The notes: generated by a model from the letters alone, not told the origin. A DNA stretch of 64,000 nucleotides from Mucilaginibacter auburnensis (GCF_002797815.1 NZ_PGFJ01000001.1:186001-250000); one strand, 5' to 3'. Counted from the stretch's first letter, positions 44,289-54,684 are shown. Numbers and translations: made by a program.

Positions 44289-44768
44289 TTATACGGGTTC
44301 TACTAAAAACAAAGGCTGGTCGTACTCAACTGGCGATGCGTTATCAACCAGTACTTTTACAATACGGCCTGATACTTCTGATTCAATTTCATTGAACAGT
44401 TTCATGGCCTCAATAATGCAAACTACGCCGCCTGCTTTTATCTCGTCGCCAACGTTAACATATAACGGTTTATCCGGAGATGCAGAACGGTAGAAGGTAC
44501 CGATCATTGGCGATTTTATGGTGATATAATTTGAAGTGTCTTCGGTTGCTGCCGCCGGAGCTGCCGCTGCAGGAGCCGCTTGTACCTGTGGTGCTGCTAC
44601 AGGAGCTGCTACCATGGGGGCTTGCGCTTGTGGTATAGTTGCGTTAACTATAGTAGGCGCCTGGTTAGTTTTAATGGTGATCTTGAAGTCTTGCTGTTCA
44701 ATAGCTACTTCGTTTACGCCCGATTTTGAAACAAAGCGTATAAGCTCTTGTATTTGTTTAATATCCAT
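44289..44768 (-). CDS. accB: Biotin carboxyl carrier protein
   Basis: A 159-residue carrier of acetyl-CoA carboxylase. The N-terminal domain ([17 protein letters not shown]) is followed by a Pro/Ala-rich linker (residues 50-80) and a biotinyl domain whose lysine lies in EAMKLFNEI. The frame extends to 44810 into a repeat; the ATG at 44768 is the family start. It lies between fabH and accC in the transcript. Confidence 0.95.
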   Translation of the reverse strand: MDIKQIQELIRFVSKSGVNEVAIEQQDFKITIKTNQAPTIVNATIPQAQAPMVAAPVAAPQVQAAPAAAAPAAATEDTSNYITIKSPMIGTFYRSASPDKPLYVNVGDEIKAGGVVCIIEAMKLFNEIESEVSGRIVKVLVDNASPVEYDQPLFLVEPV

Positions 44769-44773
44769 AGTTT

Positions 44774-44957
44774 CAATTAATGTGCAAATATACAGATGTG
44801 CATTAGCCAATATGCGGACATGCAGATGTGCAAATATGCAGATGAATTTTTTATTTTAGGTTATTGATAATTAACAACTTTTATCTTTTAAAGTTTACCC
44901 GCCATTGATGTAGCAGAGAATTTACATATCTGCTAATCCGCGTATCTGCACATTAGC
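44774..44957. repeat. GCAGATGTGC-type palindrome between fabH and accB
   Basis: The left part (about 44782-44843) consists of degenerate GTGCAAATATGCAGATG units and the right part (about 44924-44957) of their reverse complement (ATCTGCTAATCCGCGTATCTGC). The left part also contains TATATTTG on the minus strand (44792-44785), which resembles a -7 box 16 bases before accB. It is not related to the GATTAG family. Confidence 0.7.
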
Positions 44958-45947
44958 TTAATAAGCCCACTTTAAATAAAGTGATCCCCAGGTAAAACCG
45001 CCGCCAAAGGCAGCCATTATAATGTTATCACCTTTTTTAAATTTGTCTTCCCACTCCCAAAGGCAAAGCGGAATAGTTGCATTGGTAGTATTACCGTAAC
45101 GCTCAATATTCACGATCACTTTATCTTCGCCAATATTCATGCGTGATGCGGTAGCATCAATAATACGTTTGTTAGCCTGATGTGGCACCAGCCAGGCAAT
45201 ATCATCGCCTTGCAGGTTGTTGCGCTCCATTATCTCAGCAGCAACATTAGCCATATTTGTTACAGCAAATTTAAATACTGTTTTGCCTTCCTGATAAGCG
45301 TAGTGCTCGCGCGCATCAATGGTTTCGTGGCTGGCGGGCTTAACAGAACCACCTGCTTTCATGTGCAGGAACGGGATGCCTGCGCCATCGCTTTTTAAAA
45401 TAGAATCAACCACGCCTAAACCTTCATAATTGGGCTCAAGCAGGGCAGCGCCACAACCATCGCCAAAAATAATACAGGTAGCACGGTCCTGATAGTCAAC
45501 TATTGACGACATTTTATCTGCCCCAACTACCAATACTTTTTTGTGCTTTCCGGTTTCAATAAACTGCGCACCGGTAGCCAGGCCAAAAACAAAACCAGAA
45601 CAAGCCGCCTGCAGGTCAAAGCCCCATGCGTTCACTGCACCAATTTTATGCGCGAAAAGGTTAGCTGTAGCCGGGAAAGGCATATCAGGCGTAGTAGTAC
45701 AGAAAATGATCATGTCGATCTCTTCGGCACCAATGCCTCGTTTTCTTAAAAGTTCGTTAACAGCAGGAACAGCCAGGTCTGATGAGCCTAAGCCCTCTCC
45801 TTTTAAAATCCTGCGTTCTTTAATGCCTGTACGGGTGGTTATCCATTCATCATTGGTTTCCACCATTTGGGATAACTCTTCGTTAGTGAGTACGTAATCA
45901 GGCGCGTAGCCATGTACAGCGGTAATTGCTGCAGTAATTTTACTCAT
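44958..45947 (-). CDS. fabH: 3-oxoacyl-ACP synthase III
   Basis: It starts fatty acid chains by condensing acetyl-CoA with malonyl-ACP. The catalytic triad is in [13 protein letters not shown] (Cys), [11 protein letters not shown] (His) and [12 protein letters not shown] (Asn). The length of 329 residues is standard. It lies 9 bases downstream of plsX. Confidence 0.96.
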   Translation of the reverse strand: MSKITAAITAVHGYAPDYVLTNEELSQMVETNDEWITTRTGIKERRILKGEGLGSSDLAVPAVNELLRKRGIGAEEIDMIIFCTTTPDMPFPATANLFAHKIGAVNAWGFDLQAACSGFVFGLATGAQFIETGKHKKVLVVGADKMSSIVDYQDRATCIIFGDGCGAALLEPNYEGLGVVDSILKSDGAGIPFLHMKAGGSVKPASHETIDAREHYAYQEGKTVFKFAVTNMANVAAEIMERNNLQGDDIAWLVPHQANKRIIDATASRMNIGEDKVIVNIERYGNTTNATIPLCLWEWEDKFKKGDNIIMAAFGGGFTWGSLYLKWAY

Positions 45948-45956
45948 AGTATATTT

Positions 45957-46892
45957 TTACTGGAGGGCGCTGGCTATTTTATTTACCAAATCGCTCTCAA
46001 CCATATCTTTTGATAACAGTACCATATTTTTTATGGCCTCGTCATTTGAAATGCCGTGACCAACAACAACCGGCGCGTTTACCCCTAAAATTGGGCTGCC
46101 GCCATATTGCTCGTAGTTAAAGCGGTCAAAAAAATCATCCTTGATACCCTTTTTGCGGGATATACCATAAAATGATTCGGCCAGCTTTAAAATAATGTTC
46201 CCGGTAAAGCCGTCGCAAACATACACATCAGCGCTGTCAGTAAACAAATCGCGCCCCTCGGCATTACCAACAAAATTAAACAATGAAGTTGTTTTCATTA
46301 GCGGGTAAGTAGCCTGGCAAAGCAAATTGCCTTTCTCTTCTTCCTCACCAATGTTCATCAATGCCACGCGCGGATTGTCAATATTGTACACATGCTGGGC
46401 CATTAAGCTGCCCAAAACGCCAAACTGCACAAGTACATCGGGCTTACAATCAGCATTGGCACCCACATCTAACAAAATACCCAAACCGTTTTTCAGTTTG
46501 GGTACAATAGTAATTATGGCCGGCCTTAAAACGCCAGGTATTGCCTTTACGCTAAACATTGCGCCTACCAGCATGGCTCCGGTATTACCTGCAGATGAGA
46601 ATGCCTGAATGGCACCCTGTTTTAGCAGGTTAAAGCCTACACTAATGCTCGAATCGGGTTTTTGAACAATTGCCTTTGTAGGATGTTCGCCCATGCCAAT
46701 AACTTCGGTTGTGTGTACAAACTCAAAATTATCAGCACTAACGCCGTTCTCGGCTAAAATGCTGAGCGCCGCTTCTTTATCGCCAATAAGTACCAGCGTA
46801 TGACCTTGCAAGACTTTATATGCTTTGATTGCCCCTAAAACCGCAGCTTTGGGAGCGAAATCACCGCCCATAATATCCAATCCGATTTTCAT
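45957..46892 (-). CDS. plsX: Phosphate acyltransferase PlsX
   Basis: It makes acyl-phosphate from acyl-ACP, the first step of phospholipid synthesis with PlsY. The N-terminal GLDIMGGDFAPKAAVLGAI and the central FSAGNTGAML are diagnostic; the length of 311 residues is normal. It sits between rpmF and fabH, the classical arrangement. Confidence 0.95.
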   Translation of the reverse strand: MKIGLDIMGGDFAPKAAVLGAIKAYKVLQGHTLVLIGDKEAALSILAENGVSADNFEFVHTTEVIGMGEHPTKAIVQKPDSSISVGFNLLKQGAIQAFSSAGNTGAMLVGAMFSVKAIPGVLRPAIITIVPKLKNGLGILLDVGANADCKPDVLVQFGVLGSLMAQHVYNIDNPRVALMNIGEEEEKGNLLCQATYPLMKTTSLFNFVGNAEGRDLFTDSADVYVCDGFTGNIILKLAESFYGISRKKGIKDDFFDRFNYEQYGGSPILGVNAPVVVGHGISNDEAIKNMVLLSKDMVESDLVNKIASALQ

Positions 46893-46908
46893 ACGTGGAA
46901 AACGGAAA

Positions 46909-47100
46909 TTAAGCTACTGCAGTTTTCTCTATCAGCAATTTGCCGTTGTAGTATACGTTACCATCAACAGTATAAGCTCTGTGAGTTAAATGCACAGCGC
47001 CTGTTACTTTGCAGGTAGTTAAAGTTGGAGCAACAGCTTTATCATGCGTTCTGCGCTTGTCTCTTCTTGATTTGGATATTTTACGTTTTGGATGTGGCAT
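46909..47100 (-). CDS. rpmF: 50S ribosomal protein L32
   Basis: A 63-residue basic ribosomal protein with the standard start [19 protein letters not shown]. Zinc-ligand cysteines are reduced to a single Cys ([10 protein letters not shown]), the zinc-independent form. It is the second gene of the lipid-synthesis run. Confidence 0.95.
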   Translation of the reverse strand: MPHPKRKISKSRRDKRRTHDKAVAPTLTTCKVTGAVHLTHRAYTVDGNVYYNGKLLIEKTAVA

Positions 47101-47109
47101 AACTTAATG

Positions 47110-47634
47110 TTATTTATTTAAATTTTTGAGTGCGTCCCAACGCGGGTCACTATTCTCGTTTTCTTCATTACTTCCTGATAAACTATTAAGCTTATCAAGC
47201 ATATCTTTATCACAATAAGAGGTATTACCCTCATCGTTGCAAACCGTAACAAACGGAACCGCAACAGTAACATATTCATAGATCAGGCTCGCAAGCGCAA
47301 TCTCGTTTTCATTTTTCCCAAGGGTGATAACGTCTTCGTCATCGCCCATCTCCTCATCGGTAAACTTAGCTACCTGCTGCTCCTGTACATCAATAACCTG
47401 CGGATACTGTGCCAGGCACCTATCGCAAGTTGCACCAATAGTACCTGCAATGCGAAAGTTAAGGATGAGCATGGTTTCCTGCTTCTCCATTTCAACCTCA
47501 CATTTCAGATCAGCAGTTTTTACCAGCGAATATTCAAACTCACTGAAAAAAGCGTCGTCAACAGCATACTCAAACTGATGCTTTCCTAAAGCCAGACCGG
47601 TATACGGGATGGAATATTTTTTAAGCGATTTCAA
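47110..47634 (-). CDS. DUF177 (YceD-like) protein
   Basis: A 174-residue acidic protein of the YceD/DUF177 family, linked to 23S rRNA processing and always found ahead of rpmF. CDRCLAQYPQVID and CNDEGNTSYCDKDM supply paired cysteines that may bind metal. No ATG lies in the right place. The open frame goes to 47742, but the family N-terminus KSLKKYSIPYTGL begins at a TTG at 47634, which I take as the start. Confidence 0.83.
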   Translation of the reverse strand: MKSLKKYSIPYTGLALGKHQFEYAVDDAFFSEFEYSLVKTADLKCEVEMEKQETMLILNFRIAGTIGATCDRCLAQYPQVIDVQEQQVAKFTDEEMGDDEDVITLGKNENEIALASLIYEYVTVAVPFVTVCNDEGNTSYCDKDMLDKLNSLSGSNEENENSDPRWDALKNLNK

Positions 47635-47750
47635 TGAGCAACAATTAGCCTGCAAATGTAGATAAAAATAATAATACAGTGAAACGTTTTTTAAAAATGG
47701 TAAAACGGTGAGAATGATGCTGAAAACATCGCAAAAATACACTCAAATTG

Positions 47751-48932
47751 CTAAATCTTGAGTTTTATTTTCATTTTCAAAAGCAATGCCGTAGCCCATA
47801 CCATTAAAAACGTAAAAACAACACCTCTTATAACCCCGCCTGTTCCATCTTTTATCAGATCAGGATAATCCAGATCTGTTGTTTGGAGCCACCCGTAAAA
47901 TATATCTGGCAGCATAAAGCATGTTAAGGTAGCTATACCGGCAGCTTCAATAGGTTTTATCCAATTGTACTTGCCCTTTACATCAACCACAAATATAAAA
48001 ACGAGGTAAACTAAAGTGCATATGCCCGTACAAATGGCCACCCAGGCAGGCGTTTCTGAAGCTTTGGAGATACCGCCTGTGCTATCGCTTATCAGAAAGC
48101 CCAGCACACCAAGCAAAACTGTACCTATTAAAATAGATATGTTAAACCTACCAATTTTGTTATTAGCTAACGCATAACTGTAAAAGGCAGCAACCGCAAT
48201 ACCGGCCATAGTAAATGCCTGCATTGCGCCGTTGCCAGCTAACCATATAAACGGGTATAATGGGTAAATAAAATCTGTGTGACCTAAACTGGCTAATACA
48301 TTATAAACCATAAAGAAAACCCACGCGCTTATTTGCAGCCAAAGTTTGCCGCCCGAAAAATGGTAGATAAGCGCTCCATATAAATAAGCCCAGCCTATCA
48401 AACCTAAAATGCCCCACCAGGTAAAGTGCAACCAAGGCTGCCCATCATCTGTGCTTCTGTAAACTTTTGCTAAGAACACGAGTAATAGCAATCCTGCGCC
48501 TTGTAATATATATTTGATCCATGCCTGAGCAATCCAACTATAATCTATAAAAGCTAAAAACATGCTACCAATAGACAAGTATTGCCATGTGCCAGATTGC
48601 AATATGGCGTTGTCGTCATCATAAGTTTCCAGGTTAGTGAACCAAAAACCCCAAAACATTAAAATAACCGAACGCTTAATAATGTACAGCGCTGTATTCA
48701 ATTTCCCTTCAGAACGGTTTTGTAATGCGATAGGAATAGAAAGGCCTACAATGAATAAAAAGGCCGGGAATATCACATCGGCAAGCCCTATTCCATCAGC
48801 ATCGTCGGCAACGTGGTGTAGCCATTGTGGCGTATTGGGGATATCCTCAATATCGTTCACAAATATCATCAGAAACATAGTAACCGCCCTGAATGCATCA
48901 ACAGAACGTATTCGGGGTAAGGCTTTTATCAT
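47751..48932 (-). CDS. DUF5009/heparan-acetyltransferase-like membrane protein
   Basis: A 393-residue polytopic protein with about ten helices. The N-terminal RIRSVDAFRAVTMFLMIFVN and the paired FPAFLFIVGLSIPIAL resemble the DUF5009 group, related to heparan-alpha-glucosaminide N-acetyltransferase and to acyltransferase families that acetylate surface sugars. The substrate is unknown. The ATG at 48932 is chosen over the upstream TTG at 48938. It follows the pgl terminator and reads towards DUF177. Confidence 0.78.
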   Translation of the reverse strand: MIKALPRIRSVDAFRAVTMFLMIFVNDIEDIPNTPQWLHHVADDADGIGLADVIFPAFLFIVGLSIPIALQNRSEGKLNTALYIIKRSVILMFWGFWFTNLETYDDDNAILQSGTWQYLSIGSMFLAFIDYSWIAQAWIKYILQGAGLLLLVFLAKVYRSTDDGQPWLHFTWWGILGLIGWAYLYGALIYHFSGGKLWLQISAWVFFMVYNVLASLGHTDFIYPLYPFIWLAGNGAMQAFTMAGIAVAAFYSYALANNKIGRFNISILIGTVLLGVLGFLISDSTGGISKASETPAWVAICTGICTLVYLVFIFVVDVKGKYNWIKPIEAAGIATLTCFMLPDIFYGWLQTTDLDYPDLIKDGTGGVIRGVVFTFLMVWATALLLKMKIKLKI

Positions 48933-48964
48933 TAGCAAACCGCTTTAAGACTATGCGGTTGGCC

Positions 48965-49019
48965 GAAAAATAAAATAAAAAAAGCAGATAAACTAACCAT
49001 GTGGTTGGTCTATCTGCTT
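48965..49019 (-). terminator. Terminator of the pentose-phosphate operon
   Basis: Eighteen-base arms (48982-48999 and 49002-49019) pair with two mismatches and a very short loop, and on the minus strand are followed by TTTTTTTATTTTATTTTTC. It ends the long operon after pgl. Confidence 0.8.
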
Positions 49020-49041
49020 CGTTACAAAGAGTATTTTAATA

Positions 49042-49773
49042 TTAATATTCTTCTTCCAGATTAGCAGCTGCAGCTTCATCTAAAAACCACTGCACCTCAC
49101 CTACTATCGAATCAATCAATTGTGCAGGATATAGTTCAACGTCTTCTTCCGCCTCTAACGCGTTGTAAACAGCAGGCGCTTTGCCTTCTCCATATACAAG
49201 GAACGCTATATTTTTTGCTTCGTTAATAAGCGGAGCGTTGAAGGTGATACGATAAATATCTTTTTCTGGTAGGTAGTTGGCTTTAACTGATGGCGTAACG
49301 TCGTTCAACGCAGCTGTATGCGGGAATAAAGAGGCGGTGTGTGTGTCATCACCCAGTCCAAGCAATACCAGATCAAAACTCATTTCTTCGTCGTTAAAGA
49401 ACTCAGCTATTTGTTCTGCATATTTTTGAGCGGCTTCGTTCGGGGTTAATGAGGTATCAACAGCAAAGATGTTCTCGCCCTGGATCATCAATGGCGCGAA
49501 TAAAGCCTTTTTAGCCATCAGGTAGTTACTGTCTGCATGGTCTTGAGGCACATTGCGCTCGTCGCCGAAAAAGAAATATACCTTCGTCCAATCCACTCTA
49601 TCGGCATGGCTTGTTGAGGCCAGCAGTTCATAAAGTTTTTTTGGTGAACTACCTCCTGATAACGCTACCGAAAACCTGCCACGGGCCGCAATAGCATCAT
49701 TAGCAACCTGTATAAAATATTCGGCAAGCGCACTAAGCACTTCATCGGGTGTTGGGAAGATGTTAAGTTTCAT
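49042..49773 (-). CDS. pgl: 6-phosphogluconolactonase
   Basis: It hydrolyses 6-phosphogluconolactone, the second step of the oxidative pentose phosphate pathway. The DevB/SOL-type motifs SVALSGGSSPKKLYELLA, VYFFFGDERNVPQDHADSN and LLGLGDDTHTASLFP are present; the length of 243 residues fits. It is the last gene of the operon and is separated from zwf by a palindromic repeat. Confidence 0.94.
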   Translation of the reverse strand: MKLNIFPTPDEVLSALAEYFIQVANDAIAARGRFSVALSGGSSPKKLYELLASTSHADRVDWTKVYFFFGDERNVPQDHADSNYLMAKKALFAPLMIQGENIFAVDTSLTPNEAAQKYAEQIAEFFNDEEMSFDLVLLGLGDDTHTASLFPHTAALNDVTPSVKANYLPEKDIYRITFNAPLINEAKNIAFLVYGEGKAPAVYNALEAEEDVELYPAQLIDSIVGEVQWFLDEAAAANLEEEY

Positions 49774-49861
49774 AGGTAGTTGATTAGTGAATAGTTAATC
49801 AGTGATTAGTTGATCAGCGATTGGAAACTAATCTCTAATCACCATTCAACTAATCACTAAA
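49774..49861. repeat. GATTAGTGATTAGTTG-type palindrome, copy 3
   Basis: The left arm (49777-49823) carries TGATTAGTGAATAGTTAATC and related units; the right arm (49826-49860) carries AATCTCTAATCACCATTC and AACTAATCACT. It fills the zwf-pgl gap. Confidence 0.75.
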
Positions 49862-49863
49862 TA

Positions 49864-51390
49864 TTAATGCTTCGCTTTTTTATTTCCGTTAACGGGCAGC
49901 GTGAACCAGTGGAAACCGTCGCGGGCTATTAAGGCCTCGGCAACTTCGGGGCCCCATGAATCGGCTGAGTAATTAGGGAAGCTAAGGCTTTTCTTGCCTT
50001 CCCAGGTTTTCAGTATCGGCATGATCAGGTCCCATGCAGCTTCAACCTGGTCGCCACGCATAAACAGCGTTTGATCGCCTGCCATGGTATCTAACAACAG
50101 GGTTTCGTAAGCCTCAGGAGCCTCGTTGGTATAAGTGCCTTTATAGTCAAACACCATATCAACTGTGTTAAGTACCATATCAATACCCGGGCGTTTAGCC
50201 TGTACCTGTAAACGGATACTCATTTCAGGCTGAATGCTGATAATGAGCCTGTTTTGCTGCCAGCTATCTGTAGCCTCCGCCGGGAACACCAGGTGCGGAA
50301 CGTCTTTAAACTGAATAGTGATTGTTGATGCCGACTGGTGCATGCGTTTACCGGTACGTACGTAGAACGGTACGCCATGCCAGCGCCAGTTATCAACAAA
50401 GAATTTTATAGCCGCAAAAGTTTCGGTATTTGAGTTAGGATCAACCTTGGTTTCCTGGCGGTAGCCCGGTACTTCTTCGCCCTGTATCCAACCTGGACCG
50501 TATTGGCCCCTAACGGCAGACGTACGTACATCTTCAGGCGTAAATTTACGCATGGCTTTCAACACATCCACTTTACGGTTACGCAGTTCTTCTGCATTAA
50601 AGCTGTTTGGGGCTTCCATTGCTACAAAGCAAAGTAACTGTAACAAGTGGTTCTGGATCATATCGCGCAATGCGCCCGAGCCTTCGTAGTAAGGACCGCG
50701 ATCCTGAACACCTAACTGCTCAGTAACTGATATCTGCACGTGCTCAATAAAGTTACGGTTCCATATTGGCTCTAAAATAGAGTTGGCAAAACGGAAAGCC
50801 ATAATGTTTTGAACCGTCTCTTTACCCAGGTAGTGGTCTATCAGGTAGATCTGGCAGTCATCATACAAGCTTGAAATTAACTTATTTAATTCCTGAGCCG
50901 ATTCAAGATCATGACCGAATGGTTTTTCAATTACTATACGTACACGCTTTTTATCTTCGGCCAGTTTAGCTTTGGCTATGTTAGTAGTAATGATCGGGAA
51001 GAACTCCGGTGCAACAGCAAGGTAGTAAATTACGTTGGCTTTAGCTTTCCACTCGGCATTGTGCGCGTCAATACGTTTACCAAACTCTTTGTAGGTTTCA
51101 GCGTCTTTCGCGTCAGACACCTGGTAGTAAACATTTTTAATAAACTCGTCCCATTTTTCTTTCTCAGCTTTACCACTGCGAGAAAACTGGTTGATATCTT
51201 CTAATAATTTTGTTCTGAACTCTTCATCGCTCATTTTGGTACGACCGGTACCAATAATAGAGAACTTTTTAGGCATCCAGCCATCCAGAAACAGGTTGTA
51301 AAGGGCCGGGGCCAGCTTACGTGCGTTCAAGTCGCCGGTACCGCCAAAAATGATAAATATGGTAGGATCAGATGTTGCTTTTGTTGACAT
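49864..51390 (-). CDS. zwf: Glucose-6-phosphate dehydrogenase
   Basis: It oxidises glucose-6-phosphate with NADP or NAD and feeds the pathway. The N-terminal IFGGTGDLNARKLAPALY and the active-site IDHYLGKETVQN are clear, with EKPFGHDLESAQELN between. The length of 508 residues is typical. It is preceded by gnd and followed by pgl on the same strand. Confidence 0.95.
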   Translation of the reverse strand: MSTKATSDPTIFIIFGGTGDLNARKLAPALYNLFLDGWMPKKFSIIGTGRTKMSDEEFRTKLLEDINQFSRSGKAEKEKWDEFIKNVYYQVSDAKDAETYKEFGKRIDAHNAEWKAKANVIYYLAVAPEFFPIITTNIAKAKLAEDKKRVRIVIEKPFGHDLESAQELNKLISSLYDDCQIYLIDHYLGKETVQNIMAFRFANSILEPIWNRNFIEHVQISVTEQLGVQDRGPYYEGSGALRDMIQNHLLQLLCFVAMEAPNSFNAEELRNRKVDVLKAMRKFTPEDVRTSAVRGQYGPGWIQGEEVPGYRQETKVDPNSNTETFAAIKFFVDNWRWHGVPFYVRTGKRMHQSASTITIQFKDVPHLVFPAEATDSWQQNRLIISIQPEMSIRLQVQAKRPGIDMVLNTVDMVFDYKGTYTNEAPEAYETLLLDTMAGDQTLFMRGDQVEAAWDLIMPILKTWEGKKSLSFPNYSADSWGPEVAEALIARDGFHWFTLPVNGNKKAKH

Positions 51391-51423
51391 GTTATTGTGC
51401 GCTAAGTCGGTTTATGTATCTGA

Positions 51424-52845
51424 TTAATTTTTGGCTACCCACTGTGTATGGAACTTGCCTTCTTTGCCTATCAGCTCATAAGTGTGCGCACCAAAATAAT
51501 CACGTTGTGCCTGTATCAGGTTTGATGGCATACGACCGCTGCGGAAAGCATCAAAGTAGCTTAATGATGCAGCATAGCATGGTGCGGCAATACCGGCAGC
51601 TGTAACAGCTGATACAACAGTACGTGCACCGCTAACAGCGCCTTTAACCTCATTAGCAACACCGCCATCAAGTAACAAGTGCTCTAAGCCCGGGTTAGCT
51701 GTAAACGCTTCATAAATATTTTGCAGGAACAGCGAGCGAATGATACAGCCGCCTCTCCATATTTTAGCGATCTCGGCAAGGTTCAAACCATATTGGAACT
51801 CGGTAGACGCGTTAGTTAACATATGTATGCCCTGCGCATAGCTAATGATCATGTTAAAGTAGAAAGCGTTCTCTAAAGCGGCCAAAAACTCCTCTTTATT
51901 AACGCTTAGTTGTCCTTCAACACCACCGTAAATACCCTCGGCTTGTACACGCAGTTCTTTATATTTAGAAAGATCGCGCATCGCAACTGATGAATCAACG
52001 GTCGGGATAGGTGCCTGCAGGTCCATAGCTACTTGTGAGGTCCATTTACCGGTCCCTTTAGCGCGGGCTTCGTCTTTAATATCGTCTAATAATAAATGAT
52101 CAGAACCCGGTTCTTTGTAACGGAACACATCGCGTGTAACTTCAACCAGAAATGATTTTAAGCGTCCCTCGTTCCACTGGGTGAATACTTGCTCAATGGC
52201 GGAGTTATCCATGCCCAAACCTTTTTTCAGTATCTCGTAGGTTTCTGCTAACAATTGCATTACACCATACTCAATGCCGTTGTGCACCATTTTAACAAAG
52301 TTGCCTGCCGAACCTGTACCACAATAGGTAACGCAAGGCTCGCCGTCAACTTTAGCCGCTATTGATTCAAATATTGGCTTTACAACATTGTAGGCTTCTT
52401 TGTCGCCGCCCGGCATCATGCTCGGGCCACGGCGTGCGCCTTCTTCACCGCCGGATACGCCCATACCGAAAAAGTGAATTCCTTTTTTGTTCAGGTAATC
52501 AAAACGGCGGTTCGTGTCTGTATAATATGTGTTACCGCCGTCAATTATAAGGTCGCCCTTATCAATCAGGGGTAATAATTCTTCTATAACGTCATCAACA
52601 ATTTTACCGGCGGGCACCAGCATCATTATAGCGCGCGGACTATTAAGGCTGGCTACAAATTGCTTTATATCACTAAAACCTTTTAAGTTACCGTTGGTAC
52701 TCTCCTGCTCTAATAAAGCGCCTTTTGATGCGTCTTTATCAAAACCGGCTCCCTTAACGCCATGATCTCCCATGTTCAGCAGCAGGTTGCGACCCATTAC
52801 CCCTAAACCGATCATCCCGAAATCAAATTTTTCTGGTGTGCTCAT
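51424..52845 (-). CDS. gnd: 6-phosphogluconate dehydrogenase, decarboxylating
   Basis: It converts 6-phosphogluconate to ribulose-5-phosphate with NADP. The N-terminal GLGVMGRNLLLNMGDHG (Rossmann), GVSGGEEGARRGPSMMPGG and IEYGVMQLLAETY are intact; the length of 473 residues is standard. It stands between a HAD gene and zwf. Confidence 0.95.
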   Translation of the reverse strand: MSTPEKFDFGMIGLGVMGRNLLLNMGDHGVKGAGFDKDASKGALLEQESTNGNLKGFSDIKQFVASLNSPRAIMMLVPAGKIVDDVIEELLPLIDKGDLIIDGGNTYYTDTNRRFDYLNKKGIHFFGMGVSGGEEGARRGPSMMPGGDKEAYNVVKPIFESIAAKVDGEPCVTYCGTGSAGNFVKMVHNGIEYGVMQLLAETYEILKKGLGMDNSAIEQVFTQWNEGRLKSFLVEVTRDVFRYKEPGSDHLLLDDIKDEARAKGTGKWTSQVAMDLQAPIPTVDSSVAMRDLSKYKELRVQAEGIYGGVEGQLSVNKEEFLAALENAFYFNMIISYAQGIHMLTNASTEFQYGLNLAEIAKIWRGGCIIRSLFLQNIYEAFTANPGLEHLLLDGGVANEVKGAVSGARTVVSAVTAAGIAAPCYAASLSYFDAFRSGRMPSNLIQAQRDYFGAHTYELIGKEGKFHTQWVAKN

Positions 52846-52848
52846 ATA

Positions 52849-53472
52849 TTAATTGTTGTGGTTTTCTTCTTTTAATTTTTCGAGTATAGCTTTTGTAGAT
52901 TCCAGATCTGTGTGCTGAAAGGCACGTATGCCCAACCGCGACGCGGCTTCAACAAACATAATACGGTCGTCAAAATATACACACTGATCGGGCGATGCCT
53001 GAGCAATACCCATGGCCAGCTGCCATATGCCCGGATCGGGCTTGCGCATTTTTACCTCGCATGAGGATACAAACGCGTCAAAAAACTCGTGGAGTTTAAA
53101 TTTCTTTACGCGATAATCATTCAGTTCCTTGCCCTCGTTGTTTACCGAGATCACACGGAAACCGCAATCGCGTTTCCAATCTTTGAGCCACTGTAAAGTG
53201 GGAAGCTCAACAGATTGTTCATAGATAAAAGCCTTAAAATCCTCTCTCGTGAAATCGCGGGGCTGGGTAAATATTACCCTGTCCAGGTATTCATCTAAAG
53301 TTATGCTGCCGATCTCATACACGTTGAAGATGAAGTTGTGCAGCTCGTTTATCTCGTTGTAATCAAGCCCGAATTTTTCAGAAGCCAGTTTACGTGATTG
53401 ATGCCCCCAGCCATTGCTGAGCAATATACCCCCGATATCAAAAAGGAGGATCTTAAGGTTATTCTTTGTCAT
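52849..53472 (-). CDS. HAD family hydrolase
   Basis: A 207-residue HAD-fold phosphatase-like protein. The nucleophile motif is ILLFDIGGILLS, where Gly replaces the usual second Asp, with VISVNNEGKELND (motif II) and KMRKPDPGIWQLAM then QCVYFDDRIMFVEAA (motifs III/IV). Position between tal and gnd suggests a phosphatase acting on a pentose-pathway sugar phosphate, but this is inference; the gene stops three bases before gnd. Confidence 0.85.
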   Translation of the reverse strand: MTKNNLKILLFDIGGILLSNGWGHQSRKLASEKFGLDYNEINELHNFIFNVYEIGSITLDEYLDRVIFTQPRDFTREDFKAFIYEQSVELPTLQWLKDWKRDCGFRVISVNNEGKELNDYRVKKFKLHEFFDAFVSSCEVKMRKPDPGIWQLAMGIAQASPDQCVYFDDRIMFVEAASRLGIRAFQHTDLESTKAILEKLKEENHNN

Positions 53473-53493
53473 TAGCTTGTTGTGAGTTGCTAA

Positions 53494-54585
53494 TTAAACT
53501 TTGCTTGCTTGCGCTTCAATAGCTTTTAACAGTTTGTCAAACGGAGCATTGAACTTCTCAATACCTTCGTCTTCTAATTGCTGAGTTAAAGCGTGAATGT
53601 CAATTCCTGCTGCTGCAATTTTGTCTAAAGCCTCAGTTGCTTTGTCTAAGCCTTCTTCTAAAGTATTAGCTGCTACACCGTGGTCACGGAAAGCTTCGAT
53701 AGTTTCTAAAGGAACGGTATCAACTGTATCCGGACCAATTAATGCCTCAACATATTTAGTGTCTTTAAACGCAGGGTTTTTGCTGCTGGTACTTGCCCAA
53801 AGCAAACGCTGTGGCTGTGCACCTTTAGCTGCTAATTTTTCCCAACGCTCGCCGCTGAATATGCGTTTGTATATTTCGTAAGCTTTTTTAGCTGACGCGA
53901 TAGCGATTTCACCTTTCAGATCACCAAGACCTTTTTCGTCTAACAATGGGTCAACCAAAACATCAATACGGCTCAAGAAGAAACTTGCTACTGATGAGAT
54001 ATGAGCAATTTCATGACCTGCAGCTAAGTGGTCTTCTAAACCAGCGATGTAAGCTAATGCTACTTCTTCGTAACGAGGTAAGCCGAATAACAAAGTTACG
54101 TTGATGTTGATGCCTTGCGCGATAGATTTGCGGATAGCATCCAAACCTGGTTGGGTACCAGGGATCTTGATCATTACATTCTCACGATCAACTTGTTTCC
54201 AAAGTAATTTAGCTTGTTCAAAAGTTTCTTCGCCTTTCAATGCTAAAAACGGAGACACCTCTAATGATACATAACCGTCAACTTTGTTGCTTTCTACGTA
54301 AAGATCTTTGAACAGATCGCAAGCTGCCTGGATATCTTTTATTGCTAAACCGAAGAATATCTCTTCATTAGTTCTGCTACCGTCAGATAGTTCGGCAATA
54401 TCACCATCATACATATCGCTGCTGCTGATGGCTTTTTCAAAAATGGCAGGGTTTGAAGTTACACCTCTAACACCGTCATTGTCAATTAATGATTTTAAAC
54501 GGCCGTCGCCAATAAAGCCACGGTCAATAAAGTCCAGCCAAATGCTCTGGCCAAAGCTGTGTATTTTTTTTACGTTATTTTCCAT
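53494..54585 (-). CDS. tal: Transaldolase
   Basis: It transfers dihydroxyacetone units between sedoheptulose-7-phosphate and glyceraldehyde-3-phosphate. The Schiff-base lysine is in VMIKIPGTQPGLDA, and QSIWLDFIDRG at the N-terminus, RRTNE-like and EVSPFLAL stretches match the long (about 360 residues) class found with glucose-6-phosphate isomerase fusions elsewhere. The ATG at 54585 (MENNVKKIHSFG) is preferred over 54627. Confidence 0.93.
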   Translation of the reverse strand: MENNVKKIHSFGQSIWLDFIDRGFIGDGRLKSLIDNDGVRGVTSNPAIFEKAISSSDMYDGDIAELSDGSRTNEEIFFGLAIKDIQAACDLFKDLYVESNKVDGYVSLEVSPFLALKGEETFEQAKLLWKQVDRENVMIKIPGTQPGLDAIRKSIAQGININVTLLFGLPRYEEVALAYIAGLEDHLAAGHEIAHISSVASFFLSRIDVLVDPLLDEKGLGDLKGEIAIASAKKAYEIYKRIFSGERWEKLAAKGAQPQRLLWASTSSKNPAFKDTKYVEALIGPDTVDTVPLETIEAFRDHGVAANTLEEGLDKATEALDKIAAAGIDIHALTQQLEDEGIEKFNAPFDKLLKAIEAQASKV

Positions 54586-54684
54586 TATTAAGTATTTTAA
54601 GTTTAATCTGTTATTTATTTGCCTCAATAAGCATACCGCTACGGCCTGTCAAACTCTTAAAAAAAGAAGATGACTTTCAAATTG